Positions 56,945-64,000 of a DNA stretch of 64,000 nt are shown here, one piece after another. The notes beneath the pieces are model-generated. The model did no database searches and was not told the DNA's origin. It saw only the letters and a list, made by a program, of their open reading frames with translations. This stretch comes from an uncultured Lachnospiraceae bacterium (GTDB lineage: Bacteria; Bacillota; Clostridia; Lachnospirales; Lachnospiraceae): NCBI GenBank assembly GCA_910578335.1, contig CAJTPU010000001.1:1-64000 (forward strand), in the 5' to 3' direction. Position numbers and translations under genes: made by a program. Position 1 is the first letter of the stretch, and the number at the start of each line of letters is the position of its first letter.

Positions 56945-58705
56945 CTACTTTATCTTGTCCGCCATCGTATAAAATTCATAATAAAGCCCCTGCAGCGCCA
57001 TCAGCTCCTCATGGTTTCCTTCCTCCACAATGCCCTCCTCCGTCAGCACCAGTATCCTGTCGGAATTTTTGATGCTCGAGAGCCTGTGGGCGATTGTGAT
57101 GGAGGTTCTGCCCTCGGACAGCTCTTTTAAGGATTTTGCCACCGCAAACTCGCTCTCGTTGTCAAGAGCGGAGGTTGCCTCGTCCAGTATCATAATGGGC
57201 GGATTCTTTAAAAATACCCGCGCGATGCTGATGCGCTGCTTCTGTCCGCCGGAGAGCTTGACGCCGCGCTCTCCCACATAGGTGTCATAGCCGTCCTTTA
57301 ACTCCATGATAAAGGCATGGGCGCCAGCCTTCTTTGCCGCCTCTATTGCCTCTTCTCTGGAAGCCTCCGGCGCGCCGTACAGAATATTTTCCATGACCGT
57401 GCCGGAAAACAGATAGACGTCCTGCTGCACGATACCGATACTCCGCCGCAGGCTCTTTAAGGTAAAATGGCGGATATCCGTGCCGTCAATGCTGATTCTG
57501 CCGTTCGTCACATCATAAAAACGGGGAATCAAATTGCAGAGCGTGGTCTTGCCGCCGCCGGAGGGTCCCACAATGGCAAGCTTCTCCCCCGGCTTTATCC
57601 TTAAATTCAGATTTTTAAACACCCTGTTGTGGTCGTCCGGATACTCAAACGCCACCTCTTCAAAGAGGATTTCTCCCCTTGGCTTCGGCATTTCCACCGC
57701 ATCCGGCTCATCAAAAATCTCAATGTCCGCATCCATAATCTGTAAAAAGCGCTCTATGCCCGTAAGCCCCCGCTGGAACTGCTCCGCAAATTCAATAATC
57801 CGCCTGATGGTCGCAATCAGCGTGGACACATACATGGTATACGCCACCAAATCGCCCGCCGTGATATGCCCTTTTATCAGGAAAATACCGCCCGCCAGAA
57901 TCACCACCAAATACATCAGCCCGTCAAACGCCCTTGTCGCCGTCTGAAACGTCGCCATATAGCGGTAAGTTTCCTTTTTGATACTTAAGAATTTCTGATT
58001 ACCCTCCTCAAACTTTTCTACCTCCATGTCCTCGTTGGTAAACGCCTTCACTACCTTCTGCCCCAAAAGGCTGTCCTCGATGGCGGCGTTTAATTCTCCA
58101 ATCTGCACCCTCTGCCTTGCAAACGCCTTACGGTTGCGCCTGTTCAGTTTTATGCAGGTAAACGCCATCACCGGTACAATGAAAAACACAAGAACCGTGA
58201 GCGGCAGGTTGACCGTCGCCAGCACGATAAAAGCCGCCACGGACTTAATCCCCGCAATAAAAAATTCCTCCGGACAGTGATGGGCAAATTCCGTAACGTC
58301 AAACAAATCGTTGGTAATCCGCCCCATAATCTGTCCCACCTTGGTATTGTTGTAGTAGGTGTTGGACAACTGCTGCAGATGCCCATAGGCATCCCTTCGC
58401 ATGTCGGTCTCTATCTTTGCCCCCATCACATGCCCCATATCCGCCATATAGTAATTTGCCATACAGTCAACGATACGCAGCACCAGATAGAGCAGCGCCA
58501 TTTTCCCCACAAAGCTTATCGTCAGGCTGGCAAGATTGTACATCCCCATATTGGTAATCTGCCGGATTATCATGGGCAGCACCAGCTCGCAGAGCGTCGT
58601 CAGCGAAGCACAGAACAAATCCGTCACCATAACGCCCTTGTGCCTGCCGTAGTAGGGCAAAAAACGTCTTATCAGTTCTTTTGTCTTGTATTCCTTGTTA
58701 TCCAT
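56945..58705 (-). CDS. ABC exporter, fused membrane and ATPase half-transporter
   Basis: The ATG at 58705 (MDNKEYKTKELIRRFLPYYGRHKG) follows GGAG and gives 586 residues. Six membrane helices span about 20-310, and the ATPase domain has Walker A GPSGGGKTTLCN, signature LSGGQKQRI, Walker B PIMILDEATSALD and an H-loop IAHRLSSI. It would work as a homodimer or with a partner to export lipids, peptides or drugs; the sequence does not decide which. No second half-transporter gene is adjacent, so a homodimer is likely. Confidence 0.93.
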   Translation of the reverse strand: MDNKEYKTKELIRRFLPYYGRHKGVMVTDLFCASLTTLCELVLPMIIRQITNMGMYNLASLTISFVGKMALLYLVLRIVDCMANYYMADMGHVMGAKIETDMRRDAYGHLQQLSNTYYNNTKVGQIMGRITNDLFDVTEFAHHCPEEFFIAGIKSVAAFIVLATVNLPLTVLVFFIVPVMAFTCIKLNRRNRKAFARQRVQIGELNAAIEDSLLGQKVVKAFTNEDMEVEKFEEGNQKFLSIKKETYRYMATFQTATRAFDGLMYLVVILAGGIFLIKGHITAGDLVAYTMYVSTLIATIRRIIEFAEQFQRGLTGIERFLQIMDADIEIFDEPDAVEMPKPRGEILFEEVAFEYPDDHNRVFKNLNLRIKPGEKLAIVGPSGGGKTTLCNLIPRFYDVTNGRISIDGTDIRHFTLKSLRRSIGIVQQDVYLFSGTVMENILYGAPEASREEAIEAAKKAGAHAFIMELKDGYDTYVGERGVKLSGGQKQRISIARVFLKNPPIMILDEATSALDNESEFAVAKSLKELSEGRTSITIAHRLSSIKNSDRILVLTEEGIVEEGNHEELMALQGLYYEFYTMADKIK

Positions 58706-58786
58706 TTTTGTCTCCATGTCCGCTTTGGCAGAACCGAACTCTTTTTTCTGTTCGCTGCAAGTCCTGCTTTTCATAGCAATATGCCG

Positions 58787-59608
58787 TTATCTGCTCTCCC
58801 ATGTAAAACATGCCGGCACCTGAAAAACAGGCTCATAAAGTCTCATCTCTATTTTTTCCAAATCAACTGCATACTTCTTTTCCTCGTAATCGCCCAGCGC
58901 CTCTTTCCAGAACCAGATACTCACTACATTTTCCTCGCTCAAAAACGCACAGCCGTAGCTTCCCACTCCCCAGTCGTCATACGACTCGTCCAGCAAATCT
59001 TCCATAGCGCCTGCATATACCTGCCCGTCTGCATAATCATAGACCACCCCCCTGCACGCGCCGTCACCCCATATGACATTGCAAAGCAGTTCGTTTTCCC
59101 CGTCTCCGTCAATATCCCTTATATAATCATCTCCACTCCCCCAGCTATCTGCCATCAATATCGGCTTTCCTTCCGTAACCGCATAATATCCTCTCTCATA
59201 CATCCATCCCCATGCGTTAACTCCCAGAAAAAACCCCTTTGCTCCCAGCAGATTGTCAAATGCTTCAAAATCAAGACTTATTTCGCCCGCACTAAAATAA
59301 TCCTCCCCTTTTATCCAGTCATGATAATATTCTGTCCCGTCCGCCATGCGCAATGTAAGCCGCACGGAAATGCCGGGTATCTCGTCTGCAAGGGTCAGCG
59401 TATACCCGCCTGATGTAATTTGCCGATAAACAGTTCCACCCCTTTTAAAGCCAATATCCGAATACCGGCGCAAAATCTTTTCACCCCACTGTGTTTCTGC
59501 CGAAACCTTCATGCTCTGCAGAAAAAACAATACGCCAACACAGAAAAAAGCCGTTAAAACGGCAGGAATACAGCGCTGTCTGATAATATTCTTTTTGCCT
59601 CCTGTCAT
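58787..59608 (-). CDS. Secreted protein of unknown function
   Basis: Start chosen at ATG 59608, eight bases after GGGGG; ATGs two and six codons upstream are also possible. A signal peptide (QRCIPAVLTAFFCVGVLFFLQSMKVSAETQ) is followed by about 235 residues with many aromatic residues. The segment YIRDIDGDGENELLCNVIWGDGACRGVVYDY resembles a single Asp-rich (DxDxDG) calcium loop as in FG-GAP-like repeats. No enzyme motif is seen. It has its own promoter, nearly identical to that of the upstream ADP-ribosylglycohydrolase gene. Confidence 0.75.
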   Translation of the reverse strand: MTGGKKNIIRQRCIPAVLTAFFCVGVLFFLQSMKVSAETQWGEKILRRYSDIGFKRGGTVYRQITSGGYTLTLADEIPGISVRLTLRMADGTEYYHDWIKGEDYFSAGEISLDFEAFDNLLGAKGFFLGVNAWGWMYERGYYAVTEGKPILMADSWGSGDDYIRDIDGDGENELLCNVIWGDGACRGVVYDYADGQVYAGAMEDLLDESYDDWGVGSYGCAFLSEENVVSIWFWKEALGDYEEKKYAVDLEKIEMRLYEPVFQVPACFTWESR

Positions 59609-59735
59609 CACCATTCCCCCTTCCAAAATAAAGCTTATGCCGCCAAGCCAACGTCAGTTTCGTTATCATACTTAAAATCATATCCGGCTTTTCAGCTTCA
59701 CATCCAAGTCCATTGTACCTGAAACACTACATAAA

Positions 59736-59776
59736 AATAGTACCGCGAAAGAGAATTCGTTGTCAAGCGTTCTCTG
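59736..59776 (-). promoter_or_regulatory. Promoter of the secreted-protein gene, copy 1 of a shared 41-base element
   Basis: On the minus strand TTGACA (59761-59766), 18 bases, then TACTAT (59737-59742). The whole 41-base stretch matches 60764-60804 at 36 positions. The -35 overlaps the stop of the ADP-ribosylglycohydrolase gene. Confidence 0.8.
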
Positions 59777-60743
59777 TCCGGTTATCCTTTTTCAAGACGA
59801 ATGCTGCCAGAGCACGCTTCCACAATGCCTCCACATCTGCCGTTCCTCTAAGAGCGCAATACCACCGTTCGGGAATGCCATGGAAGCCAAAGGAAATGCC
59901 TGCGAGACCGCCGGTTACACACGCCGTTGTATCGGTATCATCCCCCAGCATAATGGCACGTTTCACGGCATCCTCATAGCTTGCGGCATGTTCCATAATC
60001 ATAAAGGCGCTTCGCAAGCAGTCCACCACATAACCTGAGCCTTTTCCCTCCCACGGAAGGTCCGGTCGGATACTCCACTCCAGCTCCTGCTCATATTCCG
60101 GCATCTTACTGTAAATATCCCGCAGGGAACTGCAGGCTTTCTGAAGCGCCTTACGAAAGTCAGCCCCCACCAGCAGCGCGCGTGCAACAAGACAGTACAA
60201 CGCGCAGCAGACTTGATTGCATGGGTTGCCATGTGTAATCAGACATTGGCTGTGCGCATCCAATACCAGTTCTTTATCCGTTCCCCTATGCCAGAGAGCA
60301 AGAGGAAGCACCCGCATAAGGGCGCCGTTTCCCTTGCCGTCGGGACGCAGGAAGCCGCATTCCTCTGGCGGCATCCCTAATCTGTAAGCGTTCAAGGCTT
60401 CCCCTGTCTGTACACCCACATCAAATACCATGCCGTCTACCGCCCATTTCCCCTCTTCATACCATGCCAAAAGCCTGTCCGAAAAGTCTTTTAAATGAAA
60501 TTTCCCGCAAGTCACAATGCTGTCCAACAGACAAAGCGCCTGTGCGCCGTCGTCCGACCATGTACCGGCATCTATGCCTGTATGTGCTCTCCAAAAACCG
60601 GCAGGCGGTGTCATTTCAATTTTTTCATAAGGCGGAATCTCTTTGGCGGCATGAAATTCATACGGGACTCCCAGAGCATCGCCGATGAGTAATCCGTATA
60701 GCCCGCCGGTTAATTTATCATAACTTTCCATCAGCTCATTCAT
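59763..60743 (-). CDS. ADP-ribosylglycohydrolase family protein
   Basis: The ATG at 60743 follows AAGGAG and gives 326 residues. The DraG-type motifs are present: GGLYGLLIGDALGVPYEF, the metal-binding TWSDDGAQALCL, KGNGALMRVLPLALW, and the second metal site MLGDDTDTTACVTGGLAGI. These enzymes remove ADP-ribose from proteins, nucleic acids or small molecules with two magnesium ions. All key aspartates are there, so it should be active. No ADP-ribosyltransferase is nearby. It has its own promoter. Confidence 0.92.
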   Translation of the reverse strand: MNELMESYDKLTGGLYGLLIGDALGVPYEFHAAKEIPPYEKIEMTPPAGFWRAHTGIDAGTWSDDGAQALCLLDSIVTCGKFHLKDFSDRLLAWYEEGKWAVDGMVFDVGVQTGEALNAYRLGMPPEECGFLRPDGKGNGALMRVLPLALWHRGTDKELVLDAHSQCLITHGNPCNQVCCALYCLVARALLVGADFRKALQKACSSLRDIYSKMPEYEQELEWSIRPDLPWEGKGSGYVVDCLRSAFMIMEHAASYEDAVKRAIMLGDDTDTTACVTGGLAGISFGFHGIPERWYCALRGTADVEALWKRALAAFVLKKDNRTENA

Positions 60744-60763
60744 TGTGCTTCTCTCCTTATGAG

Positions 60764-60804
60764 AATAGTACCGCGAAAAAAAATTTATTGTCAAGCATTC
60801 TCTG
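60764..60804 (-). promoter_or_regulatory. Promoter of the ADP-ribosylglycohydrolase gene, copy 2 of the shared element
   Basis: On the minus strand TTGACA (60789-60794), 18 bases, then TACTAT (60765-60770), leaving a very short leader before the ribosome site. The spacer ends TCGCGG in both copies. Confidence 0.8.
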
Positions 60805-60850
60805 TTTTATTTCCTTCCAAAATAGTTTATAATACTCTTACATAAATGAG

Positions 60851-61063
60851 ATGCTTCGGATGCAAAAACAACTTCAGGATGCTTACCGGGATAGCCGGGA
60901 GCCGATAACGCCCGAAACAGGAAAAAATAAATTGCTCTGGATGGTTGGCGAAATTGGCGAGGTCATTGATATTCTCAAGAAAAATGGAGGTGTCAGAGCA
61001 GCTTCCGATGTTGAACTGCGAAACAATCTTGTAGAAGAAATGGAGACTCTCCCTTGCGCATAA
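60851..61063 (+). pseudogene. Truncated MazG-like nucleotide pyrophosphohydrolase
   Basis: The 70 residues contain LQDAYRDSREPITPETGKNKLLWMVGEIGEVIDILKKNGG and LRNNLVEEM, matching the first half of small MazG-like proteins, including EIGEV with metal ligands. The family then continues with a second EEMxD motif and further helices, but here the frame runs into ETLPCA and stops. The metal site would be incomplete. A TATAAT (60828-60833) lies upstream. The break falls just where the next gene starts, suggesting a deletion or insertion junction. Confidence 0.7.
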
Positions 61064-61647
61064 AAATCTTACTGTTCAAAGAATTCATCATTTTTCTTCT
61101 GCTGCTTGGCTTCGGCTGCGGCTTTCTTTTCTACGGTCTGGATGCAATGCAAAAAGAATCTCTCGCCATTTCTTTTGCAGACTTGAATCTGCTAAACTGT
61201 GAGAAAGGACAGCTTGTATCGGGCACTGTCAGTTCCTATGTGACGAGCAACAACTCCGGCGTGTCCGCCGTACTGATTGCCGGCGGTCTTGCCCATGATT
61301 TTTATACCGTTCCCGTAGGCAGCGGTCTCTATATCCGCATTATGAGCGCCGACCGCAAAACGCTTGCGGCTCTGGAAGCCTTTGCCGACGGAAAGGGAGC
61401 TCCTGTATCTTTTGAGGGACAGATTATCTCTTCTCCCATCCCTTTCAATGAAGAGTGGTACCGTCAGAGCGAAGAATTTAAAAACGGCGGACAGGAAAAT
61501 ATCATCAAAAATTTTGTCATTCGGCAGGCCGATATCAAATCCAGAAAAAATACAGCCATCGCCGGATTTCTGCTGCTTGCCGCCGCCCTTCTTTGGTTTT
61601 TTTATGCCGGCAGGCTTAAGGGGCTTTTCCCTCCAGATACACCATAA
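61054..61647 (+). CDS. Membrane protein of unknown function with two terminal helices
   Basis: A 197-residue protein starting with TTG, eight bases after GGAG, inside the truncated MazG frame. An N-terminal helix (FIIFLLLLGFGCGFLFYGL) and a C-terminal helix (TAIAGFLLLAAALLWFFYAG) flank a 125-residue beta-rich outer domain (LVSGTVSSYVTSNNSG, DFYTVPVGSGLYIRIMSADRKTL, APVSFEGQII). The layout recalls proteins with an extracytoplasmic domain held between two anchors, common in Clostridia. No function is known. Confidence 0.7.
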   Translation: MRIKILLFKEFIIFLLLLGFGCGFLFYGLDAMQKESLAISFADLNLLNCEKGQLVSGTVSSYVTSNNSGVSAVLIAGGLAHDFYTVPVGSGLYIRIMSADRKTLAALEAFADGKGAPVSFEGQIISSPIPFNEEWYRQSEEFKNGGQENIIKNFVIRQADIKSRKNTAIAGFLLLAAALLWFFYAGRLKGLFPPDTP

Positions 61648-62038
61648 ATCCTCTCGGTTTGCCGCCTACCATACGCCCTATTACTTCTCCCTCCCACCAT
61701 GGCAGGGTTATCTTTTCAAAATCTTCTATGATATGCTGCTTTGTTTTTTCCTCATTGACGAGCATAAAGTCATAGTCCCGCATTAACAGCACCACATCCT
61801 TTTCCTCCTCCAGCCACAGCAATTCACATATCCAGTCATGATACCAGCCAAGCTTCAGATACATGTCCGATTTTTCATAGGGACAATTCATGGCAGCCTC
61901 CATTTCCCGCACATAGTCCGCCTCGGTCTGAATAGCGCGCCCGTCAATCTCGGCAAAAAAGACATTTTCTTTCCCCAATGCCTCCGCCTTTACCGCATCT
62001 GCCTCCTGCTTATTTACATACACAATTCTGTTCTTCAT
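61616..62038 (-). CDS. Barstar-like protein
   Basis: The ATG at 62038 follows GGAG and gives 140 residues; upstream codons lack a site. The pattern FFAEIDGRAIQTEADYVREMEAAMNCPYE, then GWYHDWICELLWLEEEKDVVLLMRDYDFMLV, resembles the barstar fold (IDG-x-x-I start, YxDW core) that inhibits barnase-type RNases, though loosely. No RNase gene is adjacent. It ends inside the converging membrane-protein gene (32-base overlap). Confidence 0.5.
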   Translation of the reverse strand: MKNRIVYVNKQEADAVKAEALGKENVFFAEIDGRAIQTEADYVREMEAAMNCPYEKSDMYLKLGWYHDWICELLWLEEEKDVVLLMRDYDFMLVNEEKTKQHIIEDFEKITLPWWEGEVIGRMVGGKPRGFMVYLEGKAP

Positions 62039-62138
62039 ATCTTCTCCGACATTCTCTTTTCCGAAAATAGGCGGTTCCTGCCGAACCGCCCATTTCCCAA
62101 AACACCTATTTTGAAATATATCCGCAGTACACCCGCTT

Positions 62139-63626
62139 TTATGCAAACGGGTTCTCTGTGGGATACATCATGCCCTTTGGCTGATTAAAGTTCAAATCCT
62201 CCACCGGCACGCCGATATACTTGAATACTTCATATAATGCCTTACCGTAATGTCCGAATGCCACGGCGCCGTGATGGGGATAATTTTTCTCAATCAGCAC
62301 ATGGCGGTAGAATCTGCCCATCTCCGGGATGGCAAATACGCCGATGCTGCCGAAGGACTTGGTTGCAACGGGAAGCACCTCTCCCTGTGCGATGTATGCG
62401 CGCAGCTTGCAGTCCGCCGTACTCTGCAGGCGGTAGAAGGTAATATCGCCCGGTGCAATATCTCCCTCTAACGTACCCTGCGTCACTTCCTCGGGCAGGG
62501 TTCTCGCCATAATCATCTGATACTTCATATTGCAGAAGGAGAGCTTCTTGGAGCAGGTATTGCCGCAGTGGAAGCCCATAAAGGTATCCTTGTGGGTGTA
62601 CGGGAATTTATCCTTGATGGCTTCCTCATACATATCATTCGGCACGGAATTGTTGATATCAAGCAGCGTAACCACGTCCTCGCTGACACATGCGCCGATA
62701 AACTCGCTTAAACAGCCGTAAATATCAACCTCACAGGATACAGGGATGCCCATGCCGGTCAGGCGGCTGTTGACATAACAGGGCACAAAGCCGAACTGGG
62801 TCTGGAATGCCGGCCAGCACTTTCCGGCAATGGCAACGTATTTTCTATAACCCTTGTGCGCCTCCACCCAGTCTAAAAGGGTCAGCTCGTACTGCGCCAG
62901 CTTCGGCAGTACCTCCGGCTTTAAGTTGCCCGCGCCAAGCTCCTCCTCCATCTCCTTTACCTTCTCGGGGATACGTGCGTCGCCGGCATGTTTATTGAAC
63001 GCCTCAAACAAATCCAGCTCCGAATTTTCCTCAATCTCAACGCCCAGATTGTAAAGCTGCTTGATAGGCGCGTTACATGCAAGGAAGTTTAACGGTCTGG
63101 GACCGAAGCTGATAATCTTTAAATCGGAAAGTCCCACGATGGCACGTGCAACCGGCAAAAACTCGTGCAGCATATCGGCGCATTCCTCCGCATTGCCAAC
63201 CGGATACTCAGGAATATACGCCTTTACATTGCGCAGCTTTAAATTGTAGCTTGCATTCAGCATACCGCAATATGCATCGCCGCGTCCGCCCACCAAGTCA
63301 TTCTGGGTTTCCTCTGCCGCTGCAATAAACATCGACGGTCCGTCAAAATGCTTTGCCAAAAGCGTCTCGCTGATTTCAGGACCGAAATTGCCGAGATAAA
63401 CACAAAGCGCATTGCAGCCTGCCGCCTTGATATCCTCGAGCGCCTGCACCATATGGATTTCACTCTCCACTATACAGACAGGACATTCGTACACGCCCTC
63501 CGTGCCGTATTTCTTTGTGTAAGCCTCCAACAAAGCTTTTCTTCTGTTTACGGATAAAGATTCCGGAAAGCAGTCGCGGCTCACTGCCACAACGCCCACT
63601 TTCACCTTAGGTAAATTGTCAAACAT
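62139..63626 (-). CDS. L-fucose/L-arabinose isomerase-family sugar isomerase
   Basis: A 495-residue protein with AAGGAGG before its ATG. It begins KVKVGVVAVSRDCFPESLSV and has the domain order of the fucose/arabinose isomerase fold: Rossmann-like N-terminal half (CNALCVYLGNFGPEISETLLAKHF), a central domain (GKCWPAFQTQFGFVPCYVNSRLTGMGIPVSCEVDIYG) with likely metal-binding Glu and Asp, and C-terminal beta domain ending GHYGKALYEVFKYIGVPVEDLN with a conserved HHGAVAFGH. It would convert an aldose to ketose; the sugar cannot be fixed from sequence. The next gene upstream is a DUF4867 protein, a frequent partner. Confidence 0.85.
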   Translation of the reverse strand: MFDNLPKVKVGVVAVSRDCFPESLSVNRRKALLEAYTKKYGTEGVYECPVCIVESEIHMVQALEDIKAAGCNALCVYLGNFGPEISETLLAKHFDGPSMFIAAAEETQNDLVGGRGDAYCGMLNASYNLKLRNVKAYIPEYPVGNAEECADMLHEFLPVARAIVGLSDLKIISFGPRPLNFLACNAPIKQLYNLGVEIEENSELDLFEAFNKHAGDARIPEKVKEMEEELGAGNLKPEVLPKLAQYELTLLDWVEAHKGYRKYVAIAGKCWPAFQTQFGFVPCYVNSRLTGMGIPVSCEVDIYGCLSEFIGACVSEDVVTLLDINNSVPNDMYEEAIKDKFPYTHKDTFMGFHCGNTCSKKLSFCNMKYQMIMARTLPEEVTQGTLEGDIAPGDITFYRLQSTADCKLRAYIAQGEVLPVATKSFGSIGVFAIPEMGRFYRHVLIEKNYPHHGAVAFGHYGKALYEVFKYIGVPVEDLNFNQPKGMMYPTENPFA

Positions 63627-63656
63627 TTTGTATCCTCCTTTTTATCGTTATATTGT

Positions 63657-64000
63657 TTATTCCGTCAGGCACAAGTTTTTACCCCTAAGCCCTAAAAACG
63701 CGCCTTCGTCAAGACCGCCTTCTTTATGACCAATCAGCCATTTGTTGACTGCGGTAAGCAGTGCGTCCTCATTCGGCGCTTTGCCATCTTCCACCTTTGC
63801 ATGTACACGCTGCAGCGGATAGTTGGTGCCTTTGGGAAGCACTACCGCTACCCGAAAGCCTCTGCCCTCCAAATCGCAGGGCGCATAGTGCAGCGTAGTC
63901 GCATAGATTTCCACCGCCGTGCCTGCAGGAACCAGAAAAGCCTCTGCCTTGGCGGTATCATAGGTAAAATCTGCTTCCACATCCGTAAGCAGCCCCAGCA
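63657..64000 (-). CDS. DUF4867-family cupin-like protein, 5' part cut by window
   Basis: The visible C-terminal 114 residues run open to the window edge (LGLLTDVEADFTYDTAKAEAF, VPAGTAVEIYATTLHYAPCDLEGRGFRVAVVLPKGTNYPL). This is a cupin-like fold, and the AGTAVEIYATTLHYAPC block with its His and Cys is what I recall of DUF4867, found beside sugar isomerase and kinase genes. It may be a sugar-binding or isomerising protein. A GTG inside the frame is not the start. The isomerase gene follows after 30 bases. Confidence 0.8.
   Translation of the reverse strand, partial: LGLLTDVEADFTYDTAKAEAFLVPAGTAVEIYATTLHYAPCDLEGRGFRVAVVLPKGTNYPLQRVHAKVEDGKAPNEDALLTAVNKWLIGHKEGGLDEGAFLGLRGKNLCLTE

Noticed and set aside
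59736..60804. The 41-base direct repeats as boundaries of a mobile cassette
   Set aside because: Both copies are well-formed promoters in the right position and direction for the next gene, which explains them better.
1..64000. CRISPR arrays, tRNA or rRNA genes
   Set aside because: No regularly spaced repeats, cloverleaf-like sequences or rRNA signatures were noticed on reading, though short tRNA genes cannot be fully excluded without a dedicated search.

Overview
The window is a Gram-positive, low-to-mid GC Firmicute, most likely a gut Lachnospiraceae (class Clostridia). This is inferred from the order of chromosomal genes (greA-lysS, dusB-coaX-birA, pfkA near dnaE), strong AGGAGG-type ribosome sites, a sortase B / Cna-B surface system and a Tn-like clostridial conjugative module. 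No rRNA, tRNA or CRISPR array was seen.

Positions 1 to about 39.6 kb are most of an integrative and conjugative element (ICE) abutting the 3' end of lysS. Its left end, and presumably its integrase, lie outside the window. From left to right it holds: a type I restriction-modification operon (hsdS cut by the window edge, hsdM, small regulator); two small regulators divergent from a SLOG-fold gene pair with its own promoter and terminator; the type IV secretion module read leftward (CHAP hydrolase, sortase B, VirB4, PrgI, Cys-rich protein, TrbL/VirB6-like, Maff2, VirD4); an ArdC-like protein, PcfB, relaxase, MobC, DUF3789 and a hairpin-rich oriT candidate; DUF4314/DUF3846 and TOPRIM proteins; a 2554-residue methylase-helicase with a tnpV gene nested in another frame; five small ICE proteins; a thioester/Cna-B adhesin followed by a 29-residue membrane peptide; a lipoprotein; parB and parA. 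The right end (36.1-39.6 kb) carries a long parA leader, a conserved small protein, a membrane-anchored XRE regulator, and a two-gene unit of a five-fold zinc-ribbon/Vsr-like nuclease and a small protein paralogous to one encoded before virD4.

From 39.63 kb on the sequence is ordinary chromosome: greA-lysS from a textbook promoter; dusB, coaX, a DUF6145-like gene and birA packed with overlaps; argF; an NfeD/SPFH membrane pair; a SleB-type wall hydrolase behind a WalR-like box; an RNA methyltransferase coupled to proC; pfkA; a foreign-looking methyltransferase on the opposite strand; dnaE; an ABC exporter; a secreted protein and an ADP-ribosylglycohydrolase that share near-identical promoters; a truncated MazG-like gene, a membrane protein, a barstar-like protein, and a sugar isomerase with a DUF4867 partner running off the right edge.

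The ICE genes work together as follows: relaxase/MobC/oriT make the transfer strand, VirD4 and PcfB link it to the VirB4/TrbL/PrgI channel, the CHAP enzyme opens the wall, the adhesin anchored by sortase B could promote contact between mating cells, ArdC-like and methylase-helicase proteins could protect entering DNA, and ParAB with the hsd genes favour retention.
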